Source: Myxococcales bacterium (GTDB lineage Bacteria; Myxococcota_A; Polyangia; Polyangiales; Polyangiaceae). Taken from it: a DNA stretch of 51,219 nucleotides. Positions 41,591 to 50,409 of the stretch are shown here, piece after piece. The notes beneath the pieces were generated by a model. That model was not told the DNA's origin. It saw nothing but the letters and a program-made list of their open reading frames with translations, and searched no databases. Location of the stretch: positions 1-51,219 of the forward strand of contig CANJCO010000035.1 of NCBI GenBank assembly GCA_947473045.1, in the 5' to 3' direction. The position numbers were made by a program, and so were the translations under genes. Each line of letters opens with the position of its first letter. Within the stretch, counting starts at the first letter, position 1.

Positions 41591-44242
41591 TCAGCGCGGC
41601 GCCGTTCCGAGGGTGCGCATGTGCTCGCCGACCTCGCGGCGCAGCCACGGCGCTTGATCCGGCACGTCGTAGAGCGCGCCCGGGTCAGCGTTGGGCGGCG
41701 CGTACGACTTCGACGACGCGGCGTTGCAGCTCACCTTCGTGGTCAGCGGCGCGTACGTATACGGAGTGAAATCGGGCGTGCTCGTGAAGGCGTCGAACGG
41801 CACCGCGGCCTCGGCGGCCCGAGCGTTGTTGTAAGGCTTCGCAAACAGATGCGCGAAGAGCTTGTGAATGGCCGCGCTGTCGATGCGCGAGTGACTCACG
41901 TAGCCGCGCTTGACCCACGGCGACGCCATGAAGAGCGGCGTTCTGTGCCCGTCGACGTGATCATAGCCGTCTTGAGGGTCGTCCTCGGTCACGATGAGCA
42001 GCGTCGTGGGCCACGCGGGCGAGTGTGACAGCGCGTCGAGCAGCAGCCCGGTGGCCACGTCGTTCATCGAGATCATCAGCTCGGAGGTCGGAGCGCCGGG
42101 CGCGTTGCCCAAGGTGTGATCGTTGGGCATGATCACATAGGATATGGCCTTGAGATCACACAACGCCCTGGCGCGCGCGGCGAGATAGCAGGCTTTTTCC
42201 TGGTCGGGCACAGTCTGGCTGTACACGATGCCAGGGTATCTCAAGTCGAAGCCCTGGTTGCCGGCGCCGATGATTTCTCCCATGTCATCATAGGAGACAT
42301 GGTTGCGCTCGGCCCACAGAAAGAGCCCTCCCTCGACTGGGGAACCGAACGTGCGATCGAGCCCCGCTTTGGGCGTGCGAACGCCGCGTCCCCATGCCGA
42401 GCTCCAGGTGCGCTCGATGTAGTCGGTCGACCGCCCAAAGCTCGTCCACACATGGCCCTGCAGCGACTGCTCGGCGCTGATCGCGTAGTTGTCGAAGTTG
42501 GTGAAGGTGCGGGCGATCGCGCGCGCGTTTCTCCAGTAGTCGTCCATCTTGCCGGGAGACATCACGAGGGCCGGGTCGCCGTCGACGCCGGGCAGATCGC
42601 CGAAGACCGAATCGAAGGTCTTGTTCTCGCGAATGACATACACGACGTGCTCGATGCGGCTCGAAGGCGCGCCCGTGTTCGTGGCCGGAACCGGGAAGTC
42701 GTCGGCCCCGCCGCCGCATGAGACTTGTGGAAATCCCTCCGCGGCGGTCGACCGCCTCGATGCCTCAACCGTCGCGGTCATGGCAGCGAGGTCGCCCGGC
42801 TGCGGGGGGGCGATGACGGCGATCGTGCCGAACATCGTCTCCGGGACATTTTCTGTGAGGGTCGGCCCGCTGCTGTGGCCTTTCGCCGTGACGACCACGA
42901 GGCTGCCGTCGGGCCGCACCCGCACCGCGGTCGGAAACCAGGAGGTAGGGATCTTGCCGAGCGGTGACAGTGGCGCTGCGGCCTCCGCGTCATAGGCGTA
43001 CACCCCAATCGCGTTTTCGCCCGACAGCGTGACGTACAGTCGTTTGAGCGTGTCGTCGTAGCTCATGGTGCCCGGCTGCGCGCCCGAGGCGCCGCTGCCG
43101 ACCGCGAGGGTCTGGACCGGCTTGTTCGTCGGGAGATCGTAAAGCCCGATCGCGTCATCCCCGCTGAAAACAGCGGCGAGGTGCTTGCCGCCGAGAAACG
43201 CGAGGCCTTCGGGGTTGCTGCCGGTCGGGAGCCTGCTGGTGATCGCCGCCGAGCTGGCGTCGACGCGAAGCAGCGCGCGTCCGTCGAGCGAGGCGATCCA
43301 GTAACCCGCGCCGCCCGGATCATACGGATCGCGCGTTACGCCGAAAATCTCGAGCGAGCCCTGCAGGTCAATCGCGGTCTGCACCTTGCTGGTCAGGTCG
43401 ATGACGCGCGCCTGCCCTTCCGCGGTGGACGACGCCACAACGAGGGTCTTGCCGTCCGCGCTCGTGGCCAGTCCGCCGGCGTACCAGGCGTTGCGTCCGG
43501 TCGCAGATTTACCGAGCGAAAGATCGCCGGCGGGATCGCGCGCGAGGACTCCCGACGCGAGGTCGATCGCATAGCTGTAAACTTTTCCGTCGGCGCCGCC
43601 GGAGGCGAGCACGCGGTTCGGCGCGACGAATGCGAGCCCGACGTCGAGCTGGCCCGCGGCCTTCAGCGAAGAAATGAGGCCAGGCTTGTCGGCGGCTACC
43701 GCGTCGAGATCGACCGAATACAGCGCGTTGTCGCGAACGCCCGCGTCGAGGGCGACCGCGAAGCGTGTGCCGGGCACGAGCAGCACGTCGCTCACGAAGG
43801 CGCTCAGAATGCCCTCGCCGTGGAGAACCTGATCGTGACCCGCCGGCTGAACGAAGTGACCGTCGGGAATATAAAAGCGCCCTGGAAGCGCAGGGTCCGG
43901 GCCGAGGCGCTTCGCGGCGACGCCCGTCGGAGCGCTGGCGACGCACTTGCCCGTCGCGGCCACGGGCAGCGCGGCTCCGTCGTAATTCCCGCACGCCGGC
44001 GCGTGCTCCATCGCGGCCCACGGTCGCATCGCAGGGCACTCCCACTGACGCTCCGGCTCCGAGCACGAGCACCGGAACGCGCAGGAGCGCACCGCGTCGC
44101 ACTTGAGCGACGTCACGTAGCCGTCTGGCGTTGAAAAATCGGCGCACGCTTCGGGCGGCGGCGCGGGCGTCACGTCGTCGGGGCTTGTGTAGCTGCAAGC
44201 AGAAAACGCTGCGATCGCAACGGAAATAAGGGCTCGGCGCAT
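41591..44242 (-). CDS. YncE-like beta-propeller / phosphoesterase lipoprotein (paralogue 1)
   Basis: An 883-residue exported lipoprotein (lipobox FSAC near residue 16). A Cys-rich segment (about 33-80) is followed by a beta-propeller of YncE type (about 130-500; blades such as 'GLATSADGKTLVVASST', 'AVRVRPDGSLVVV'). Then comes a phosphoesterase/alkaline-phosphatase-like domain (PF04185-type): 'VVYVIRENKTFDSVFGDLPG', 'AEQSLQGHVWTSFGRSTDYIE' (partial), 'MPNDHTLG', 'LLIVTEDDPQDGYDHVDGHR'. These residues fit metal and phosphate binding. It is predicted to be an extracellular phosphatase or phospholipase-like enzyme; the substrate is unknown. A paralogue lies at 47128-49764. Confidence 0.88.
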   Translation of the reverse strand: MRRALISVAIAAFSACSYTSPDDVTPAPPPEACADFSTPDGYVTSLKCDAVRSCAFRCSCSEPERQWECPAMRPWAAMEHAPACGNYDGAALPVAATGKCVASAPTGVAAKRLGPDPALPGRFYIPDGHFVQPAGHDQVLHGEGILSAFVSDVLLVPGTRFAVALDAGVRDNALYSVDLDAVAADKPGLISSLKAAGQLDVGLAFVAPNRVLASGGADGKVYSYAIDLASGVLARDPAGDLSLGKSATGRNAWYAGGLATSADGKTLVVASSTAEGQARVIDLTSKVQTAIDLQGSLEIFGVTRDPYDPGGAGYWIASLDGRALLRVDASSAAITSRLPTGSNPEGLAFLGGKHLAAVFSGDDAIGLYDLPTNKPVQTLAVGSGASGAQPGTMSYDDTLKRLYVTLSGENAIGVYAYDAEAAAPLSPLGKIPTSWFPTAVRVRPDGSLVVVTAKGHSSGPTLTENVPETMFGTIAVIAPPQPGDLAAMTATVEASRRSTAAEGFPQVSCGGGADDFPVPATNTGAPSSRIEHVVYVIRENKTFDSVFGDLPGVDGDPALVMSPGKMDDYWRNARAIARTFTNFDNYAISAEQSLQGHVWTSFGRSTDYIERTWSSAWGRGVRTPKAGLDRTFGSPVEGGLFLWAERNHVSYDDMGEIIGAGNQGFDLRYPGIVYSQTVPDQEKACYLAARARALCDLKAISYVIMPNDHTLGNAPGAPTSELMISMNDVATGLLLDALSHSPAWPTTLLIVTEDDPQDGYDHVDGHRTPLFMASPWVKRGYVSHSRIDSAAIHKLFAHLFAKPYNNARAAEAAVPFDAFTSTPDFTPYTYAPLTTKVSCNAASSKSYAPPNADPGALYDVPDQAPWLRREVGEHMRTLGTAPR

Positions 44243-44302
44243 GGCCTGCGATGGTAGCGCATGTGCGCCCCGACTCGCTCGTTTGCAGTATAGTTCGCAT
44301 AT

Positions 44303-46354
44303 ATGAACCGCGTTCTTCTGGGTGCTTTGGGCGTATCGATCGTCGTCGCGTGCGGCGCTGAGCCCGGGGGCACCGTCGGCGCAGACAGCGGCGGCGGCGA
44401 GGTCGACGCAGCCAGCCCGCCGCCGGGCGATTTTGACGCGCAGCTCGCAGACGCGGGCGCCGTGATTCCGACTGCGAACATCACGTCGGCGCGCATCGAC
44501 CCGGCCGACGCGACCATCACCCTGTCGCCGCCCATGCAGGCCACGCAGCCTTACAAAGTCTGGGCGGTCATCAACGGGCAGGGGCCCGAGGTCGACATCA
44601 CTTCGCGGTCTGTATTTTATGTTCCCGACAACTACCTGGTAGGTGGGTTTCCCGCGAACGGCGACAGCACGTTCACGACCAACGCGTCCAGCCCGCGCGG
44701 TGGCCAGCTCACGGTGCAGGCCCAGGCTGCGAACTCCGACGGGACGCTCTCCACGCTGACGACCTCGCTCACTGTGCAGCTTCAGGCGGAGCTCGCCTCA
44801 CCGAACGGCAGCCCCGCCCTTCCGAACAACCCCGCCTCGCTGTTCGGTGGTCCGACCGATCCTGCGCGGGCGCCAAAGCTCGTCTATCCCAACGATGGAG
44901 TGATGGTACCTCCCAACCTTCACCGCCTCGAAGTTCACTGGCAGCCGGGCAACAACGCAACCACGCTGTATGAGATCTCGTTTACGAGCAAACTCGGAGT
45001 CATTCGCTACTACTCGCGATGCGGCGCGAGCCTGCCGTCGGGCTGCGGCTTTGAACTCGACGACACCGGCTACGCCTACGTCGCCGAGTCGAATCGCGGC
45101 GCCGGCCCGGTCACCCTCAAAATTCGCGGAACCGACGACGGCGGCGCCTCGTTCGGGGAGTCTGCCGGGTTCCTGGTGACCTTCGCCGAGAGCGACGTGA
45201 AGGGCGGCCTCTATTACTGGAACACGTCGTCGGGCACCCGCATCATGAACTTCGACTTTGGCAGCGCGCAGCTCGCGCCGACCGTGTTTATGGCGCCCGG
45301 TGACTATGGATTGCCGGGGGGCCAGTGCGTCGGGTGCCACGCGATCTCGCGCGACGGCAAGAAGCTCGTCGGCTCGCTCAATGGGCAATACGGCGGGCAG
45401 CAGGTGTTCGCAAACGACCTGTCGAAGCCGACCAACCCGCCGCTTCCCGCGCGCACCGATCCCACCTTTTTGGCCAAGGCCGGCGACAGCACCAATCGCG
45501 TGCAGTTTGCATCTTTCAATCCGAAGGGCGATCGATTCGCGTCGATTTTCGGTGACACCGGCAACCTCACCGAGCGCTTTACGCTGTGGATGAACGACGG
45601 CACGACCGGCGCGCGCATTCCCGCGGAGAGCATGACGCTGACGTTCGAGCCCGACCACCCGGACTGGGCGCCCGACGGCAACACCATCGCGATGACGCAC
45701 GTAGGCATTCACCAGACCTCCCAGCGCCCGCTCAACTGCGGCGTCGACATCATCCAGTGGAACGGGAGCGCGTGGAGCGCTCCGCAGGCGATCGTCGATA
45801 TTGCCCCGGGCTACAATCGCTACAACCCCAGCTTCGTTCCCGATTCGTCGTTCTTCCTCTTCTCGGAGTCGACCTGCCCTGGCGGCGTCAACACCAGCGG
45901 CGACTGCGACGGCGACGCCGATCCGAGCGCAAAGACGTGGGCCGTGAAGCCCACAGTGGCCGCCCCCCGCGTGCTGCTCGCGAAGGCTGCGGGCCCGGGC
46001 GTTGCCGACAACAACAACACCAACCTGGGAGATACCTTCCCGCGCAGCGCGCCGTTCAAGAGCAAACAGGGCTCCGGCTCGCTCTACTGGTTTACGGTAG
46101 CCTCGCGTCGCCTGCCCGGTCTGCGCGGCACTGCGGGCGCGCAGAAGTTGTGGATGTTCGCCATTGATCCGGCCCAGGTGCTCGCGGGCAACGACGGCAG
46201 CTATCCTGGGTTTTTCCTGCCGTTTCAGGATTTCAAGACCTCCAACCACATCGGGCAGTGGACCGAGCAGATTGTGTCGAGCAACCCGCCTCCGCCCTCT
46301 CCTCCGCCGCCTCCGCCTCCGCCGCCTCCGCCTCCTCCGCCAAACCCGAACTGA
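44303..46354 (+). CDS. Lipoprotein with beta-propeller-like repeats, one CxxCH and a polyproline tail
   Basis: The 683-residue product has a lipobox (VVAC, residue 17), then a D/A/G/P-rich stretch, Ig-like beta segments (about 50-300) and a single haem motif CVGCH near residue 342. TolB-like propeller strands follow ('GKKLVGSLNGQYGGQQVF', 'FNPKGDRFASIFGD', 'HPDWAPDGNTIAMTHVG'). It ends in about 24 residues almost all proline. There is no named family. It lies between and divergent from the two phosphoesterase genes. A TATAGT at 44289 and lack of a ribosome site suggest a very short leader (weak). Confidence 0.8.
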   Translation: MNRVLLGALGVSIVVACGAEPGGTVGADSGGGEVDAASPPPGDFDAQLADAGAVIPTANITSARIDPADATITLSPPMQATQPYKVWAVINGQGPEVDITSRSVFYVPDNYLVGGFPANGDSTFTTNASSPRGGQLTVQAQAANSDGTLSTLTTSLTVQLQAELASPNGSPALPNNPASLFGGPTDPARAPKLVYPNDGVMVPPNLHRLEVHWQPGNNATTLYEISFTSKLGVIRYYSRCGASLPSGCGFELDDTGYAYVAESNRGAGPVTLKIRGTDDGGASFGESAGFLVTFAESDVKGGLYYWNTSSGTRIMNFDFGSAQLAPTVFMAPGDYGLPGGQCVGCHAISRDGKKLVGSLNGQYGGQQVFANDLSKPTNPPLPARTDPTFLAKAGDSTNRVQFASFNPKGDRFASIFGDTGNLTERFTLWMNDGTTGARIPAESMTLTFEPDHPDWAPDGNTIAMTHVGIHQTSQRPLNCGVDIIQWNGSAWSAPQAIVDIAPGYNRYNPSFVPDSSFFLFSESTCPGGVNTSGDCDGDADPSAKTWAVKPTVAAPRVLLAKAAGPGVADNNNTNLGDTFPRSAPFKSKQGSGSLYWFTVASRRLPGLRGTAGAQKLWMFAIDPAQVLAGNDGSYPGFFLPFQDFKTSNHIGQWTEQIVSSNPPPPSPPPPPPPPPPPPPPNPN

Positions 46355-46367
46355 GCCGCGCGGGCTG

Positions 46368-46769
46368 TCAGGGGACGAAGACCTTCGCGACCTTCGTGAG
46401 GGTCGCGCGCGTCTCCACGAGCACCGGGGCAGAAATCTTCGCGCGTGCGATCAGAAGAAGCGTCGCGCCGATGGCGAAGTCGGTGCCGCCGACGGCGCCG
46501 ATCGCGACGCCGTAGCCGCGGCTGAAAAAATGCTCGAACGCGAAGATGGCGCCCGCGTGGGCGAGCATCAGCGCAAACACCATGAAGACGAACGCGAGCG
46601 CCGTCATCGCGAGGCCGGTGAGCACCCGCACGAAGTCGTCGGTCGCCTCCCGTTTCGCTGTGCTCAGGTGAGCCTTCAAGAGCAGCTCAAACGCTCGATA
46701 CAGCCGAAGCAGCATGCTGGCAGATTCCTTTGGTTCGTCGTCGCGTTTGGCGGGCGACTCCTCAGTCAC
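46368..46769 (-). CDS. Small membrane protein, holin-superfamily-III-like
   Basis: A 133-residue protein with an acidic N-terminus, an amphipathic segment ('LLRLYRAFELLLKAHLSTAK') and two membrane helices (about 50-75 and 83-105; 'MTALAFVFMVFALMLAHAGAIF', partial). It resembles the Phage_holin_3_6 type of small bacterial membrane proteins, usually chromosomal and not phage. It overlaps the upstream DUF883-like gene by 8 bp. The function is unknown; pairing with a YqjD/ElaB-like protein is a known genomic theme. Confidence 0.7.
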   Translation of the reverse strand: MTEESPAKRDDEPKESASMLLRLYRAFELLLKAHLSTAKREATDDFVRVLTGLAMTALAFVFMVFALMLAHAGAIFAFEHFFSRGYGVAIGAVGGTDFAIGATLLLIARAKISAPVLVETRATLTKVAKVFVP

Positions 46770-47052
46770 GACGGCGCGTCCCGCCCATCAGCAGTCCGAG
46801 GATGACGCCGAGTCCGAGCGCCATCAGCACCGTCGTCCAAATGTTTTCGCGGGCCTTGGCCTCGACGGGCTCGAGCCGGGTCGACACGCGCTTCGCCTCG
46901 GTGGCCGCGAAGCCCTCGAGCCGCTTCACCGCCGCCATGAGGTCGTCCACCTGTGACGACACCGCCGCGCGGAAGTCCTTGCTGACGGGCTTCGGGCTGG
47001 CGGCCTTGTCGGCCTCTTCGTTCGGAGCGTAGCTGTCGTCGGTGTCGGCCAC
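46762..47052 (-). CDS. DUF883/YqjD-like membrane-anchored protein
   Basis: A 96-residue protein with a helical soluble part ('DFRAAVSSQVDDLMAAVKRLEGF', partial) and a C-terminal membrane helix ending in a basic GGTRRRD, as in the ElaB/YqjD family that anchors ribosomes in E. coli. The GTG at 47052 is preferred because GGGGAGG lies seven bases upstream; a longer in-frame start at 47106 lacks one. It heads a two-gene operon with the holin-like gene. The function here is not established. Confidence 0.7.
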   Translation of the reverse strand: MADTDDSYAPNEEADKAASPKPVSKDFRAAVSSQVDDLMAAVKRLEGFAATEAKRVSTRLEPVEAKARENIWTTVLMALGLGVILGLLMGGTRRRD

Positions 47053-47127
47053 GTAGGACCTCCCCAGTTGTGAGAAAATCGTTGTCGGAAACGCGCAGCG
47101 TCTCACGCCGCGCCGGCGAATGCCAAA

Positions 47128-49764
47128 CTATCGGGGCGCAGCCGGCAGCGCGTGGAGGGCCTGCCAAACCTGCGCAGAGAGTCCGGGCTGGTTGTCAGGG
47201 CTCGAAAAATCCCACCCCTCGGCGGCCTTCGCGCCGCTCGTGCCGCCGGGGTTGCACGAGGCGTCGGTGTACTTGCGCGGAACGTAGTCGAAGGGGGCGT
47301 AGTCCGGCGTCGAGGTGAAGATGTCGAGCGGCAGTGGCGCGTTTGCGAGCACTGTGTTGCGGTACGGAAGGCCGTAGATGTCGCTGATGAGCTTGTGCAC
47401 GCTCGCGAGATCGTAGTGCGCGTGCGAGACGTAGCGGCGCTTGATCCACGGAGACGCAAACAGTGCGATCGTGCGGTGAACGTCCACGTGATCGCCGCCC
47501 TGTGAAGGGTCGTCCTCGACTACGATGATGAGGCTGTCTTTCCAGAACGGGGAGTGCGACAGGGCGTCGACATACATGCCCGTCGCCTCGTCGTTGGTGG
47601 CGATCATCACCGCTGGATTCGGGCGCCCGGCTTCGAAGCCGAAGGTGTGGTCGTTGACGAGCCACGAATAGGTAAACTGTTTGGGGTCGCACATCACGCG
47701 CAGCCGCCAGGCTTGATAGCAGGCGCCGACGGTGTCGGGCTGGGCTCCTGATGTCGAGCCGCCGGGCCACTGGGCGTCGCGTATGGCGAGGCCGCCGATG
47801 AACTCACCCTGGTTGTCGAGCGAGACCTTGCTGCGCGACAGGAACTCGAAAATGTTGCCCTCGGCAGGTGTCGTGTCGCCCCCGACGCCGGGCGAGCTCG
47901 TGGCGCCCCATTCTCCGCGTCCCCAGATGTTGACCCAGCGGCGCTCGGCGTAGTCGGTCGTGCGGCCGAACACGGTCCACGCGTGGCCCTGAATCGACTG
48001 CTCCGCGTTGATGTAATAGTTGTCCATCTGAGAGAACTGGCTCGCGATCGCGAAGGCGTTCGGCCAGATCGCGTCCATGTTGCCCGGGGCGAGCACCAGA
48101 TCGGCCTTGCCGTCGACGCCGGGCTGCCCGCCCATGATTCCGTCGAACGTCTTGTTTTCGCGAACGATGAAGAACACGTGCTTGATCTGCTGGCTCGGTC
48201 CGTCCTCGGGCTTCTGGGAGATCGGGAAGTCATAAGGGCCGCCGGCGCACTCGACTGTGGAGTACCCAGTCATGCCCGCGACGTTGTTTTGGGCGTCGAC
48301 CACCTTCGTGGCCGCGGCGAGGGCGGCGGCGTCCATCATGGGTACGGCGGCGATGCTGCCGGCCATGCGCTTGGCCTCGTCGGCGACGCTCACGGGGTAC
48401 TGCTTGTCGTCGCTGCCGATTCCGTGACCGCGACCCGACAGCACGAACACGGTCCCGTCCGCCGGATCGACGCTGATCGCCGTGGGCCACCACGCCGTTG
48501 GAAACGCGCCGATCGGCGTAATCGCCGGCGTGGTGGTGTCTACCGAAAATACGCCCACCGCGTTTTGCTGCGCGAGCGTGACATAAAGCCGCTTGCTCGC
48601 CGCGTCGTAGGCGAGGGTGGTCGGACTCGGGCCGTGCATCGGGGTCGCGGCGATTTCGGCGGCGACCTTGTTCGCGGGGCGATCGATGAGCGACAGCGTG
48701 TCTCCGAGGGCGTTCGCGACGACCATCCAGCGGTCGTCGATGAAGGCCACCTCCTCGGGTTGCTGCCCTACGGCCAGCGCCGAGACTGATTTCGTGTTCA
48801 GGTCGAGGCGCACGAGGCGCATCTTCGAGGCGTCACTGCTCAGGACCTGACCGGTCCAGCACGTCGCGTAGAGAGTGCTGCCGGTCGGGTCCGCAGGATC
48901 GAAATGCAGGGAAAATACATCTTTCGAGCCCGCGTCCAGGGTGGCCGTGACAGCGCCGTAATTCGCAGCGTCGACGCTGACGACCAGCACGCTGCTGCTC
49001 GCGGCCTGTGCGACCACCAGCGTCTTGCCGTCGGGTGACGCGTCGAGTCCGCTCGGAAACGAGCCCGACGGGAGCTTGATTGTCTTGTCGCCGCGCTTGC
49101 TGAGCGCGCCCGTGGACGCGTCGAAATCGTAGGCAAAAATAGAGCTCTCGTGCGATCCGCTCGATGCGTACAGGAGCTTGGTGGCGGGCACGTAGGCGAG
49201 GCCGTAGTCGAGTGAGGCGGGCGGCGGGTACGTGATGCGCGCCACCTCGGCCTTGCCGCCGCTTTCGAGCAGGGCGGTGTCGATGACGCGCAGCGAGTGC
49301 ATCTCGTAGCCGTAGTCGCTGACCACGATGAAGCGCGTGCCGGGTATGCGGAGCATCGACGACGGAAACCCGCCGTCGCTTTGGAACAGGAGCTCGCGCC
49401 CGGCCGGATCGAGGCGGCGGCCGTCGGGAAGTACGATGGGGCGCGCGACGATCTGGGCTTTCGCGAGCGCGCTGCCCGAAGGCTCGGTCGCATGGCATCG
49501 CCCCTGAACCACCACGGGATATGAGGCGCCGTTGAAGTCCCCGCACGCGGCAGCATGCGGGATCGCGGTCCAGGGGCCGAGCGACGGACAAATCCACGGG
49601 GTCTTCACGTCGGCGCAGTCGGTGCCGCATTCGAGCACGCACGATGCGTTGTTCTTGTCGTAGAAATCCTCGGGCGCGCCGAGCGGCGCGGGAGCGTCGG
49701 GGGTGGAGCCGCACGCAGCGATAACGGCAACCAGCGCGCTCGGGATCAGGGTGTGCTTGCGCAT
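47128..49764 (-). CDS. YncE-like beta-propeller / phosphoesterase lipoprotein (paralogue 2)
   Basis: An 878-residue lipoprotein (IAAC lipobox near residue 18) with the same architecture as the product of 41591-44242: Cys segment, YncE-like propeller (about 110-490; 'GLDASPDGKTLVVAQA', 'AISVDPADGTVFVLSG') and phosphoesterase domain ('VFFIVRENKTFDGIMGGQPG', 'AEQSIQGHAWTVFGRTTDYAE' in part, 'LVNDHTFG', 'LIIVVEDDPSQGGDHVDVHR'). The ATG at 49764 follows AAGGAGG, which lies inside the end of the upstream gene, so the two are coupled. The paralogues have clearly diverged and so are not a recent duplication. Confidence 0.88.
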   Translation of the reverse strand: MRKHTLIPSALVAVIAACGSTPDAPAPLGAPEDFYDKNNASCVLECGTDCADVKTPWICPSLGPWTAIPHAAACGDFNGASYPVVVQGRCHATEPSGSALAKAQIVARPIVLPDGRRLDPAGRELLFQSDGGFPSSMLRIPGTRFIVVSDYGYEMHSLRVIDTALLESGGKAEVARITYPPPASLDYGLAYVPATKLLYASSGSHESSIFAYDFDASTGALSKRGDKTIKLPSGSFPSGLDASPDGKTLVVAQAASSSVLVVSVDAANYGAVTATLDAGSKDVFSLHFDPADPTGSTLYATCWTGQVLSSDASKMRLVRLDLNTKSVSALAVGQQPEEVAFIDDRWMVVANALGDTLSLIDRPANKVAAEIAATPMHGPSPTTLAYDAASKRLYVTLAQQNAVGVFSVDTTTPAITPIGAFPTAWWPTAISVDPADGTVFVLSGRGHGIGSDDKQYPVSVADEAKRMAGSIAAVPMMDAAALAAATKVVDAQNNVAGMTGYSTVECAGGPYDFPISQKPEDGPSQQIKHVFFIVRENKTFDGIMGGQPGVDGKADLVLAPGNMDAIWPNAFAIASQFSQMDNYYINAEQSIQGHAWTVFGRTTDYAERRWVNIWGRGEWGATSSPGVGGDTTPAEGNIFEFLSRSKVSLDNQGEFIGGLAIRDAQWPGGSTSGAQPDTVGACYQAWRLRVMCDPKQFTYSWLVNDHTFGFEAGRPNPAVMIATNDEATGMYVDALSHSPFWKDSLIIVVEDDPSQGGDHVDVHRTIALFASPWIKRRYVSHAHYDLASVHKLISDIYGLPYRNTVLANAPLPLDIFTSTPDYAPFDYVPRKYTDASCNPGGTSGAKAAEGWDFSSPDNQPGLSAQVWQALHALPAAPR

Positions 49765-49770
49765 TGTGTT

Positions 49771-50301
49771 TCAGCCTCCTTCAGCAGTCGCGTCGGCCGA
49801 GGCGTCCCCGGCGGGTTGGGGGGGCGGCCATGGGAGGGCCCAGCGCTGACCGGTGGCGCGATCCCACAGCTGCAGTCCTGTCCCGCGCGGCGTGGCGGGG
49901 AAGACGACGCCGATGCGTGTCTTGAGCTTTGCGGCGAGCGGATCGCTTCCGCTGTCGACGTCGGGCGCCCCCAGCAGCGGGAAGTCGAAGCGCACCCGCT
50001 CGATGAGCGTCGGCCCCTCATACAGCTCGAGCGCGAAGCGTCCCATCGCGCGCGGCGTGGTCTGCGGCGCGCTGAGCTCGAGCCCGTGCGTGCCGACGAG
50101 GAAGACCTCGCCGCGATCCCAGCGAAGGTCAAACACCCACTGGCGCCGCTCCGTGAGCGGCGGAGGATCCGGCGGGGTACGTGTAATCTGCAACCCTGCG
50201 TCGGAGGGGGCCCAGGACCCCGCCTGTGGCGCCGCGGCGGCCAGCGCCGTGAGCGCGGCAGTCAGCGCGGAGAGGATCAGAGCGACGAAGGTGCGCCTCA
50301 T
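49771..50301 (-). CDS. Secreted protein of unknown function
   Basis: A 176-residue product with a signal peptide (hydrophobic stretch ending AAAA-P near residue 24) and a predicted beta-rich body ('QWVFDLRWDRGEVFLVG', 'AMGRFALELYEGPTLIERVRFDF' in part, 'RIGVVFPATPRGTGLQLWDR'). It has a Pro/Asp/Ala-rich end. No family is recognised. A longer open frame to 50895 exists but would overlap mutH on the other strand; the ATG at 50301 begins a proper signal peptide. It lies 6 bp upstream of the phosphoesterase gene, so the pair likely works together. Confidence 0.75.
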   Translation of the reverse strand: MRRTFVALILSALTAALTALAAAAPQAGSWAPSDAGLQITRTPPDPPPLTERRQWVFDLRWDRGEVFLVGTHGLELSAPQTTPRAMGRFALELYEGPTLIERVRFDFPLLGAPDVDSGSDPLAAKLKTRIGVVFPATPRGTGLQLWDRATGQRWALPWPPPQPAGDASADATAEGG

Positions 50302-50409
50302 GTTCAAGCCACGATAGCAGAGGCGTCTGCGGCTCGCGCCGTCGCGCGCTGCCGGCACAGGCTTGTCACAGTCGGGCCGCGCGACCCCGCCGGATGCTAC
50401 GAAGAGCGG

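Noticed and set aside
46282-46345. CCGCCTCCG-rich tract as a regulatory repeat
   Set aside because: It simply encodes the polyproline tail of the lipoprotein at 44303-46354.
46368-47052. Holin-like gene as a sign of a prophage
   Set aside because: No endolysin, integrase, capsid or tail genes lie nearby; this holin-superfamily type is common on chromosomes next to YqjD/DUF883-like genes.
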